From the NCBI GenBank assembly GCA_015146655.1, contig VKHL01000003.1, positions 124,001-188,000 of the forward strand: DNA of 64,000 nucleotides, given 5' to 3'. The notes under the pieces were generated by a model, which searched no databases, was not told the origin of the DNA, and was given only the letters and a program-made list of their open reading frames with translations. This stretch comes from Ochromonas danica. Its lineage: Eukaryota > Sar > Chrysophyceae > Chromulinales > Chromulinaceae. Made by a program: the position numbers and the translations under genes. Numbering within the stretch: the stretch's first letter is position 1; the number at the start of each line of letters is the position of its first letter. Positions 1-17,460 of the stretch are shown here, piece by piece.

Positions 1-1
1 A

Positions 2-3000
2 CCTTTCCTGCTCTTAGACATTATCGCAAAGAATGCTACGACACGTGATGTGTTAAACGCTGTGATCATTCCTTGGAAGCAGTTGAGTATGACAATTGTC
101 CTTGCCATCTTTGTCAATTATATTTTCGCTTATTTTGTGGTAAGTTACTAATCTTGTTTTTCTTCAGATTTATTGTTCATATGTCATGTGTAATCTCTTT
201 GAATGATGTGATGTGATGTGATACATTAGTTCATGAACTATCGCGGAGATCTTGGTGGTACCTATGGTCCAGGTGTTGATGTTGGAGCAAAAGATTGCAA
301 TAGTCTCTGGGGATGCTATAAGTTCGTTCTGTGTTATGGTATTCGTCAAGGTGGTGGTATTGGTAACGTGATGCAGTTACGAACGAACTGGCTATGGGTT
401 ATTCATATCCTGTACTTCCTGGTGGTCATTGTGATGTTGTTGAACATTATCTTCGGTATCATCATCGATACCTTTAGTAGTCTTCGTGCAGAAAAGAATG
501 AACGCTTAAGAGATACAGAAGAAGTTTGCTTCATTTGTGGTATTGACAAGCAGATCTTTGATCGTGCTTCTGATGAACCAGATGGATTCCGTACTCATGT
601 CAAGATTGATCATAACATGTGGAACTATCTCTACTTTATCTTCATGTTGTGGGAACAAGATCGAGATGATGATGATGGTTTGGAACAATATGTACGACGA
701 GCTATTGAAGCGAATGAGATCACATGGTTTCCCATTCGCAAAGCCATTCGATTGGATCAAGCTGCAAGTGAAGAAGAGATCACGTTGAAAGAAGTTAGCG
801 AAGCGTTGGACTCGTTTGAACAGAAGCTAAACAGCAAGATTGCTTCATTCCAAGTTGAGATGAATGGTATATTGGATTTATGGTCCCGGGCTAGTAAAGG
901 AGAGTTTGTTCCAGGAAATGTCAAAACTGGCATTGCGCGCTTTCTGCAAGACCATGCCATTGCACCTGACAGTAGTGTAGTAGAAGAAGGTGCTGAACCA
1001 GGTTCTCAGATTGTCTCAGCGGCGGGTGACTCTTTCCATGGCTTTGATGACTTGGAAGAAGGAGAAGTTGGCCATCTCGATGATGGTGACGATGATGAGG
1101 CCAGCCACGACTTCATGGAGATTCCTCTGCATGGCAAGGGAAGAGCTGAAGATCGTGATGACACTTCTTCCGTGCCATTTCCCAACAATGAGCGAGACAT
1201 GGAGCTGGAGAGTGTGGATGAAGATAAGCAATCAGTTCATCCAGAGAAGCGAGAGATGATTCAAGACGACGAAGTGCAGGAAGAAGAGAAAGCAGAGACG
1301 GAAGAAGTCTTTGGTGTGCAGCTGACGTTGCCATCCAGTCGACTGAACAAGAGGAAGCACAACACGTCTGAAAGTGCAGGAGGAGCAGGTCCAGGAGGTG
1401 CGACAATCATCTCCATCTCCTCCTCGTCAGAAGGAGGGACAGGCGGCGTTGAGTCCATTTCCATCTCTCAGATCTCTTCGCGATTGGATCCCTCCAAGCC
1501 AACGGATGCACTTCAAGAGACGTCCGCTATTACCGCCATGTCCGCGTCATCGCCAGCAGCGTCTGTTTCGTCTGAGAAAAGAGAGCAATTGACAGCGATT
1601 GATGAGGCGCAGGATCTCGAGGAAGCGCTGGACCAGTCCGTCTCTGTGGTCTCCGTGCTTACAGATAGTCCCGGCGCCTCTCCGCCAATTTCTCCTCACC
1701 ATCATTTCCAGACAGACGACATGCCCCATGAGACAACTTCCCTTTTCTTGGCCTCAGCTTCGCCACTCGATGGCGTCGACACAAATCCCGTCGTGGAGGA
1801 GATCCCGACAGAAAACAAAGACAACGACATTGACACTGACCAACACGTCAAACCTATCGAGGAGGAAGCTACTCTGTCACCCCCATCATTCGCTATGGAG
1901 ATAGAGGATGGTGTTATGCAGGAAGCAGAAGATGTCGCGGAGGAAGCTGATGCTGCTGTGGAGATTCCTTTGCCGTCCTCATCATTCGCTATGGAGATAG
2001 AGGATGGTGTTATGCAGGAAGCAGAAGATGTCGTGGATGAAGCTGATGCTGCTGTGGAGATTCCTTTGCCATCCTCATCATTCGCTATGGAGATGAAGAT
2101 GAAGGAGGAGGAGGAAAAGGAGGATGAAGTACAGCAAGAAGAAGAAGAGAAGGAGGAGGATGAAAGTGCTGATGTCTTTCAACCTCTTCCGCCTCCAGAC
2201 AACGACATGATTGAAGAGGAAGACCAACCCATCGAGTCACTCCCTCCTGTTTCCCCCAAGGAAGCACCACCCGCTGCTCTTTCGTCTGAGCTTGCACTGC
2301 AATGGGAAGCAGAGGTCGAAGAGGAATTTCAAGGTCTTCCTGACGTCTCCTCACTCCCTTTCTCAGAGAAGATTGCTCTGACCACTAGAGATAGAGCTAT
2401 AGTCGATGGGAAGGAGGAGGAAGACCAATTGGAAGAGGTAACAGGCCTTGAGAGTGACGAGGCATTAATTAGCCGCGATGGAGAGAGAGAAGAGAACGAC
2501 TCCGCTGGTCCAGCCTTCTCTCATCAGACGATGATCTCTCCCAGTCCTCGCTTCTTGCGACACGATGCAGCTGAAGAGTTTGTTCAAAGTCTACTCTTCC
2601 ACGCAGCAGCTGATCGAAACAGTCCTCATTCCCATGAAGAGAAGGATAGTTTGCTTGTGGAGGATGTCGCGGCGCCTGAGGCGTTGCGAGAAGAAGGCGA
2701 TGCTGGTGGGCAAGCAGTCGAAGACGAAGAGCGAGTTGATGGACAGGATAGTGTCGAAGTTCTCTCTGCAGTGGACGGCGGCAACGAAGAAGAAGAAGAA
2801 ACAGTCAAGAGTGCAGAAAAGATGTCGCCACGAGCAGTTGATGTGCCAATGGAACCAGCCTTGCCACCAGAAGAAGAAGAAGAAGAAGAAGAAGAAGAAG
2901 AAGAAGACGAAGAAGAAGTCGATCCATCTGCCTCAGAAGCGGTCGCCAATAATAGTTCACGTACTAACGAACAGTTGCTTGCGACAAACTTCGTGGAGAG

Positions 3001-3034
3001 CTTATTTTCTAAAGATCTTGATGAAGAAGAGTGA
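2..3034 (+). CDS. ITPR: Inositol 1,4,5-trisphosphate receptor, C-terminal part (5' end outside window)
   Basis: Two exons are visible: 2..139 and 230..3034, separated by a 90-nt GT-AG intron and joined in phase 0. The product is the pore end of an IP3-gated Ca2+ release channel of the ER. The first exon encodes a transmembrane helix. The second starts with the pore loop holding the selectivity filter GGGIG (about 40 residues into the exon), then a long hydrophobic S6 helix ending in IIDTF, and the zinc-finger linker with CFICG and paired His residues (HV..DHNMW), all hallmarks of the IP3R/RyR family. After about residue 190 of the exon the protein becomes a roughly 740-residue tail, very rich in Glu, Asp and Ser, with an acidic run and a 32-residue tandem duplication. 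Metazoan IP3Rs end soon after the coiled coil, so this tail is unusual. The channel core is confident; the tail has no recognised domain. Confidence 0.9.
1886..2092 (+). repeat. 96-bp in-frame tandem repeat in the IP3R tail
   Basis: A 96-bp unit (32 codons, beginning SFAMEIEDGVMQEAEDV) occurs twice almost unchanged, at 1886 and 1982, and a third copy starts at 2078 but diverges into a Lys/Glu-rich stretch. The period is a multiple of three, so the frame is kept. Confidence 0.9.
2869..2923 (+). repeat. GAA trinucleotide run coding poly-Glu
   Basis: A nearly pure GAA repeat with single GAC interruptions encodes a Glu run near the C-terminus of the IP3 receptor tail. Confidence 0.9.
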
Positions 3035-3510
3035 GAGAATGAACATCGTCTATGATTGAATTTGTATTTTGAATGAGTTTTTTGTGGATTTCCTTTTGTA
3101 GTGATTTGAGTTGTTGGGTAGTGGATAGTCTATGCAGCTGCTACAGTATAGCATAGCGGCTTGACTAACTTGTGGTAATTAAATGCTTTGGAATAGCTAA
3201 CTCTTCTTTAATACCATTTGATGACATCTGACAGCTACTAGTCTAGTCTACACACCACAGATGGAAATGCACAACTTGCTAACGATAGATTATGTTATTA
3301 TAGATGATCATGTCGGATGTTCTCTTGTCATCCCCAATCATCTCGAAGTCTTTCTAGCCTTTAATAGACCATGACTGGCGTACGTACTGTATGTATTCAT
3401 CTATTTGTGCAACGAAGAAGAAATCTCTTAACTGACCAACTATATCAACTTTACATTCGAAGCTAGTCACTAGCGCACTATTGCACATCACTGGAGAACA
3501 GGAAAGAAAG
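3035..3510. other. Spacer between convergent IP3R and PRP8 genes
   Basis: About 475 nt of AT-rich sequence that should hold both 3' UTRs. I see no further gene. Confidence 0.6.
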
Positions 3511-11039
<7,529 letters not shown>

Positions 11040-11218
11040 GGCCTTCCCTTTTCTTCAAGACTGGATGTGATCAGCGCTGCTGCCCGCCTGCGCGTGAGAG
11101 CCACTGACAACAAACAACACAGCCAACAGCGTTAACTTCACATTGCCTGTCAACTCAAAATCAAAAACAAAATATTACTGTTGATTGCTTGGCTTGTCTT
11201 GTCTTGGATTGTCTTAGA

Positions 11219-11575
11219 TTGCTGAAGGCAATGATATTACTGCTCGTGATGTTGCACGGCTGCAAGCTATAGGTGATGGTGATGAAGAGGATGTTGATAG
11301 CAAAGTCGAAGCTCCTCCCAGATCTATGCTATGCATTCCTTCGTAAAACGTGTCGCATATCATAATGGTGAGATAAGAAGTCAAAAGACCACGCCGCAGC
11401 GGGAGCATTGGCGCTATTTGGTTTGCTGAGCCCTGACCGGAGATGTTCTCCACGATGGAGTGTTGCTGGGAAATACAGTCTATTGGACCGAATCGTAGAG
11501 GATACAATGACATTTCTTAGAGGACCGTTACAACTATATTCCACCAAGAAGTTGAACATCTGCGAAGCTACTTAA
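11219..11575 (+). pseudogene. Possible relic of coding exons
   Basis: In the 1.05-kb space between PRP8 and the SET/MYND gene, an acceptor-like TTAG at 11216-11219 is followed by about 42 open codons that end near SMLCIPS, faintly recalling a GAF-domain strand. A further open stretch (about 11430-11573) in another frame reads like protein. No start, no joining donor and no clear family were found, so this may be a decayed gene or chance. The rest of 11040-12089 shows no gene. Confidence 0.22.
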
Positions 11576-12089
11576 CATTCGGTGCACCAGCAAGGACCAC
11601 TAGGAGTAGATAGTCGAGAAAGGCCATATCAGTAAAGATAAATCAAAAGTGGTGATGACTAACATGGACATGGACATATTTTATCGACCAGCCGGACAAG
11701 AGACTGAAACACATTATATCATGATATCCTTTGATTGCTCCTATATCGATGAAGTTCATTGTGTGTATGCATAGAAATAATTTAACTCACTGAAAACCAT
11801 CAAGGCATGTTTAATCTTCTGTTGCTTTTGTAGTTTCTTTGTTGCGGCATTGGTGTTTGCGTTTGGCGTTCTTGAGTTACTTTAGTCGAATAAGAATAGC
11901 AAGCAATAAACTACATCTCGACAGTAGCTATTTTATCCAGACACATTTGTATAACATCTGATGTTCTCACTCATATTCGCTGTTGATGTTGAAGCAGAGT
12001 ATTGTGATTTGCAGTGACAAAGACAAGACCAATGTCGGACAACTATCTTTTATAATTATAGATCCATATGTACAACAGACGAGATCTAA

Positions 12090-13880
12090 CTAACTGGTTG
12101 GTTGACTTTGAATCTCTTGGATTCTCTCAGTCGCTGTGCGTAAGTAAGAGCGAACGCGCACGGCTTTGTCTCGAAGCAAGCGCATGTAGTGCCAAGAATC
12201 TCCAAGGGTAGAATTATCATCTGTCCCAACTTCAGACTCCCTCTCTCTCAAAACATCATTATTGAGGTAGACTGTATCAATAATGACAGCGACTTCGACA
12301 CTCATTGCCAATGCGCCTCGAACCATGGCGATCATCTTCTCGGCGGGAAAGGAAAAACTAATCTCTGTGCAATGCTCCAAATAGGGCTTCGCAGTGAGAG
12401 CGCTATAAAGACATACTTTTGTCATTAAATCGAGTCTAGCAGGGCGTGTCGGACAGTGGAACTGTGCCCAACAATCACACATGAGCTTGCCAGCACGAAA
12501 GAAAACCATGCCGAAAGTTATGTAGTCTTGCCACTGCCCTTGGAGTCGTCTGAATCGCCCTTGATAATCATCAATTACCAACAAGCAGGCATGATAAATA
12601 GAGGCTACCGACCAAGCCACACCTTCATCTCGACCCATTCGCCCCACTTCTTGTATGAGACTCTCACACAGCTGAACTATCTCTTCACATTTAGCAACAT
12701 CCAAACTAGTTGAAAAGGTTTGAACACTAGCGTTAAGTAACGTTTCTAAATGTAGTTGTTGATTGAGAAGGCGGTCGACTGGCTTGGATTGCTCTCGTAG
12801 TGAAATTTCTCCATCGTCGTCGTGATCATCACCAGAAAGCTCTGAAACACAACGACTACACTTACACTTGAAATAAAAGCCTTCATCCAGAAAATGTTGT
12901 CTATCAGAAGCACTCTCGTAGAGATTGCTCAGGTAAGAGATTGTTAGTTCACTATCCACTGCAATATCCGTCACGGCCAGCACCGAAACCCGCAGCAACC
13001 GACGCGGTCGATAAAGTTCTCGCTGTCGACTATTTATTTGTTGAGCAAAGAGACGAGCATTATTATGCTCTAAGCCTTCATGATTATCACAAAACATATC
13101 CGCTCCTTCTTCCTCTATTTGCAGTACCAGCTCACAGTTGGGCTGGCAGCTGTGATTTAAACGTGCTATCGTAGGCAGTAAGCACAATACCGTGTAACGT
13201 TTAACTCCATAGATATGCATCGGCTGGCAATTTAGTCGAATGATCTGAAATAGGCGATGTGCTGTTTGACGATCAAAAGGCATAAACCAACGCACTTCTC
13301 GTAACAAACTTGACGCTTCCGTAGAGAGAACAGAATAGAATATATCCGCGGCTTCGACTACTTCATCTCCTCCTTTTGAGACATGGTTATGCAGTTTAAA
13401 GATATAGAGCAGCTGTTGAAGCTCTTCATTCTCACTGCAGATGGTGAGATTGTAGAGGAGATTGAGTGCGAGCAGCTGTGTTTCCAGAGGAGTGACATCG
13501 CCTTTCTTCACGATGGCATTGACCGCTTTTCCACACTGGGCAATATAATGGTCATTCGCTTGTAAACACTCCTGTGAGCAATAGCGTAGATGGCGACATC
13601 TTGAATGGAATTTTGCTGATTTATTAATCAATTTCCAGCAGTGCATACAAATCTCCGACTCATTCCAGTGCATCAACACGGAACTCACGGCAAAGTTCGA
13701 GAAGACCAGAGATGATTTGGCAATAGATGAACTAGCTATAACACCTAGACCTTTCTCACTTGACGTTAGTCGTAGTCGGGAGGTGGTGTGATCGGGTGTG
13801 TCCAACAAGGACCACCAAGCTTGTCCTTCCTCACTGAGATTGAGAGAAATCGCCGCATCTGTTCCCTCCATTTCCATCAA
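12090..13880 (-). CDS. SET and MYND domain protein (SMYD-like lysine methyltransferase)
   Basis: Single exon, 596 aa. The SET domain is split by a MYND zinc finger, as in the SMYD family: SET start around residues 30-70, MYND Cys/His cluster at about 78-116 (C..C, C..C, C..C and H..C pairs), then the core SET motif LNHSCQPNC, the strand ELTISYL, and a post-SET cluster with CKCSRC that binds the third zinc. The family transfers methyl groups from S-adenosylmethionine to lysines of histones or other proteins. The C-terminal ~220 residues are helical in character, consistent with the SMYD TPR-like region. The gene is divergent from the EF-hand gene (552 nt between start codons). The substrate cannot be told from sequence. 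Confidence 0.88.
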   Translation of the reverse strand: MMEMEGTDAAISLNLSEEGQAWWSLLDTPDHTTSRLRLTSSEKGLGVIASSSIAKSSLVFSNFAVSSVLMHWNESEICMHCWKLINKSAKFHSRCRHLRYCSQECLQANDHYIAQCGKAVNAIVKKGDVTPLETQLLALNLLYNLTICSENEELQQLLYIFKLHNHVSKGGDEVVEAADIFYSVLSTEASSLLREVRWFMPFDRQTAHRLFQIIRLNCQPMHIYGVKRYTVLCLLPTIARLNHSCQPNCELVLQIEEEGADMFCDNHEGLEHNNARLFAQQINSRQRELYRPRRLLRVSVLAVTDIAVDSELTISYLSNLYESASDRQHFLDEGFYFKCKCSRCVSELSGDDHDDDGEISLREQSKPVDRLLNQQLHLETLLNASVQTFSTSLDVAKCEEIVQLCESLIQEVGRMGRDEGVAWSVASIYHACLLVIDDYQGRFRRLQGQWQDYITFGMVFFRAGKLMCDCWAQFHCPTRPARLDLMTKVCLYSALTAKPYLEHCTEISFSFPAEKMIAMVRGALAMSVEVAVIIDTVYLNNDVLRERESEVGTDDNSTLGDSWHYMRLLRDKAVRVRSYLRTATERIQEIQSQPTS

Positions 13881-14432
13881 TGATAAGGAAAGCTTGTAGA
13901 AGTAGAAGAAAAGAAGAAGCGAAGGTAAGGGAGGTAGAAAGATGGAGAGGCGAAAGAGGAGAGACTTGGGGTTGACTGGTCTGGTGGGTTTGGAGTGTCT
14001 GGTCCAGGGATCTTGCTTGGTCTAGATCTGGAAATCTGGCTCATACTCTGCTCCTCTTTGATGATGATGTTGTGCGTTTACAGTTTAGCAATCATGATGA
14101 TGATTCATTCATGAATAACTCAATCGAATATCCGAGTCTATTAGATACCTTTCTTATCTAATCAATCAAAGCATTTAGACACTCCATTAATGTTTTCAAA
14201 TGACCTGAGCATGGAACAAAAGATCATCATTCTCCAACATTCTCCCATATATATGGTCCGGGTAATTGTGTAATTCCTTAAAAGAAGCCCAGACGAACGG
14301 TTTTTTTCTGCATTAGCTAGACTCTATATCTATGAGGAGATTTCCATTCACTTCATAGAGCAATCATCATACTCGATAGTGATAGTGAAGTGACCACTCC
14401 TCCTTCAGTAGCTAAGAGGTGCTGCATTAGCC
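13881..14432. promoter_or_regulatory. Shared upstream region of the SMYD and EF-hand genes
   Basis: Divergent promoter space. Near the SMYD side (about 13975-14045) it holds several CTGG/ATCTGG words (TCTGGTCCAGG, AGATCTGGAAATCTGG) of a kind also seen upstream of other genes here. No gene is seen. Confidence 0.4.
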
Positions 14433-15324
14433 ATGTCTTTCTCTGATAATCATCAACCTGTCCCTATGACCTCTCAAGAGGAAAAGGAAGTACATCGTGT
14501 TTTTCAACTTTTGTGTGACTATCAAGAAAGGTCCAAACTAGAAACTGAGAAAAAAGATCTTGAAAATTGGATTGTAGCACAACGAAATCGAACTTTCCAT
14601 GATGTTCAAAGTACAGCAGCTCTTAATGCAGGAGAGGCCAAACTAGACGAAATGCGCAACACCCTCGAGGCGTTGGCCAGTAAACCAGACAAGAAAATTA
14701 GCTGTGGTGATGTCTTGGAAATGTTAAAGTGGTTAAAGCAAAAGACGACGAAGAAAGAAGTGGAAGAGATGATCTGGGAGGTGGACGAGGACCTGGATGG
14801 TTGTCTGGACTGGAACGAGTTTCGTTTGATGTTTAATCGCAATATTATGGATCGCTCGGGATTGGAGCCCAGCCGCATGGTAAGTCATCCTCTCTCTCCC
14901 TACTGTCTTCATGCACCCAATCAATCAGTGAGAGTTCTCATGTGAATGTATGGATCACAGTACAATTTGACACAATTCCTGATTTATGACAAAAACAATA
15001 ATGGCCTCGTCTCTGTCGATGAGACCATGGAGTTGTTGTATGGACGGTAAGACATCAGTAGTTGATGTGTCACAGTTAGCTTTTGTCTAATGCTATGAGT
15101 GTCTCTATCTCTTTCTTTCTCGCAGGTTCGGGAGAAGTGTCATGGAGCAAAAGCTCAAGGAACTGTTCGGAGAAGACATGCACGAATTTGGCAAAGAAGG
15201 TGGAGAGATTCCCTTCTCAAAATACCTCGCAGCAGTAGAGAAAGTCCAATTAAACATGTTCTTCGAGACAAATCGCGGAAAGAAAGCCAAGGAGCTGCAA
15301 AAGAGTCGTATGGCAAGGATTTAG
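14433..15324 (+). CDS. EF-hand protein, possibly axonemal
   Basis: Three exons: 14433..14879, 14961..15046 and 15126..15324, introns of 81 and 79 nt, giving 243 aa. Two good EF-hand loops are visible, DEDLDGCLDWNE at about residues 118-129 and DKNNNGLVSVDE at 159-170; the second is split from the first by the intron. The N-terminal third is a charged helical region. This two-loop layout with a basic C-terminal tail resembles small calcium-binding proteins of cilia and flagella, but I cannot name an orthologue. The 3' end faces the PAPKVE gene 149 nt away. Confidence 0.82.
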
Positions 15325-15473
15325 ACAAAAGTGACACTACACTGGTGGTCGTCTGGTCTGCTACAACCAATCGCAGTTTGTAAATAATAATTTAATGTGC
15401 TGTCGTATTATCTTACTTAGCATGTGCACGTTTGCTTTAGTTTATCTCTTTGCTTAATAGATGGATATCAGGT

Positions 15474-16933
15474 TTAGTTTCTGATTTTCTATGGGTAAAG
15501 GTCAAATAACGTGACAGTGAGTGAGTGAGTGATGTACAAGTTTGCAAACAATGTCAGACGTAGGGTATCACTTACTCGTAGGGCCTTCAGAGCATCTAAA
15601 TCCACCACGTCTGGTTCCATGCCCTTAGGAATGCGAGGAACGTATACTTGAGTGCCTTCATCACCGGAAGGAGCTGCAGGGGAGGAGGCAGGCTTCACCT
15701 CCACCTTGGGAGCGGGTTTTTCCTCTACCTTAGGAGCAGGCTTGACTTCAGGAGCAGGGGCAGGCTTAACCTCAACCTTGGGAGCAGGTTTCTCCTCTAC
15801 CTTAGGTGCTGGTTTTACCTCAACCTTAGGTGCAGGCTTCTCCTCTACCTTAGGAGCAGGCTTGACTTCAGGAGCAGGGGCAGGCTTCACCTCCACCTTA
15901 GGCGCAGACTTCTCCTCTACCTTAGGTGCTGGTTTTACCTCAACCTTAGGTGCAGGCTTTTCCTCTACCTTGGGAGTGGGCTTCACCTCCACCTTAGGCA
16001 CAGGCTTCTCCTCTACCTTAGGTGCGGGTTTTACCTCAACCTTAGGTGCAGGCTTGGTCTCTACCTTGGGAGCAACCTTTACAGCCTCGGTCTTCTTAAC
16101 TTGAACAGGAACCTGGGAGGAGAATTGATAAGACACCAACAAGACAATAATTGCAATCACATTACTATACTATACTGTACCTCCTTTTTGCTTTGGTGGT
16201 GCTCCTCACCAGAAGGCACGAAGGCGGATACACCAGTCAGCAAAGCAGCGAGAGTAAAGCTTCCAATTGCTATCTTAGCACCCTTTCTTGAGAGATTGAG
16301 CTCAGTCGTGGACTTCGTGGAAAGCAGTTCCTCGATACCTTCCTTCGCTCCTTCTTTCAAACTCTTGGAGTATGGCTTAACCTTGGGGGCCTTGCCTGCT
16401 TCAACAGCACCAGGAAGAGGTTTAGCCTGGCTAACCAATTTCTTCGCGAAGTTGAAAGCAACAACAGGAATCAGCACAAAAGGCGCAAGACCCAGACCAA
16501 TGCCTGCGATGAAATCACCCGCTGAGGCAGCAGTGGCAGTGGGTGGCGCGACAGTCGTCTTGGTCACTGTTTCCGTCTTAGTTGATGCCACTTTTGTTGG
16601 CACTGACACAACTTTATTGGTGGCCACATTGACCGCTGGCTTGGCAGCAGTCACTGGCTTGGCAACAACTTTCTCAGCAACAGGTTTGGTTGTCGTTGAA
16701 TGAGGTGTAGGTAAGAATGATTTGGTGGTCGTCACAGTCTTTTTAACTTCTGGTGCAGAAGTTACTTCAGGTGTAGCAAGTCTGGAAGCCAACTTCTTTT
16801 CTAATGCTGCAAAGTCGTCATTGACGGACATGAAGATCTTAGACATTCCATAGCTCTGCCCAGCCTTGGTCATCATCCAGCCAAAGGCAACATTCAACAC
16901 ACAAAATAAGACAATCAAACAAAAGATCTTCAT
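15474..16933 (-). CDS. Secreted or plastid-targeted PAPKVE-repeat protein
   Basis: Three exons: 16933..16181, 16112..15576 and a 15-nt last exon 15488..15474, introns 68 and 87 nt, 434 aa. The N-terminus is a clear signal peptide whose end reads NVAFGW; the A-F step fits the AF motif of complex-plastid presequences. Next comes a Thr/Lys/Val-rich region and two hydrophobic segments (about residues 143-165 and 218-240). The second half is nearly all 8-residue units KPAPKVEV/KPAPKVEE (about 17 copies), then a short unique tail containing VYVPRIPKGMEPD. No known domain. It could span or tether a plastid or secretory membrane with an extended charged arm; that is inference. Confidence 0.78.
15685..16075 (-). 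repeat. 24-bp minisatellite coding PAPKVE units
   Basis: Tandem 24-bp units encode KPAPKVEV or KPAPKVEE alternately. A larger block starting KPAPAPEVKPAPKVEE appears twice, showing a higher-order duplication. The opposite strand is open through the repeat, which is a by-product of the unit. Confidence 0.9.
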
Positions 16934-17460
16934 AATTTTCTTTTATAGAGTGAAAAAATGGTGCAAATCCTTCGCTTTCGCTTTGGAAGTGAACGATGTT
17001 GACAAGAAATCTTGTGCTTCACCGCTGCTGCGTCACTGCAGGAGCCAGATGGCCAAAGGGCCAAATGACCAGATCACTGTGTAGGAGGGGAGATGATTAT
17101 TTTTAACATCTTTGTTCCGCAACACTTTTTTAATTCGGTAATTCCACACTGCGTAATTCGTTGCACTTGAACTTCTAATCCATCTAGTCTATGCAGAGCT
17201 GAGTTTAAGGTTTAAACTCTGATTCCAAATCCACAATCCACAATACTCTGCGGGTGTGGTCTGTAGTCTAGCCCAACAGGGATATTATTCATGCGTGGGA
17301 AGCATCTCTGTGTCGATCGCTCATCAATCAGCGGACTGACTGTCAGTTTGCTCTTGTTTCTCTGTCCGGTTCGTTGCCCTTGGATCAATATTTATATTGG
17401 GAATTAAAAGTAAGTAATTATTCACGTCTTCTTCTTCATTCTTAAGACGGAGTTTCTACT
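16934..17460. promoter_or_regulatory. Shared upstream region of PAPKVE and SF1 genes
   Basis: Divergent 527-nt space. It has CCAGATGG and ACCAGATCA words near 17045-17075 and a CTTAAGACG word at 17441-17449, 12 nt before the SF1 start, also found upstream of ORC1. No gene is seen. Confidence 0.4.

Noticed and set aside
15648-16703. Long open frame on the plus strand opposite the PAPKVE gene
   Set aside because: It mirrors the 24-bp repeat and crosses a well-supported intron of the minus gene; composition is repeat-driven.
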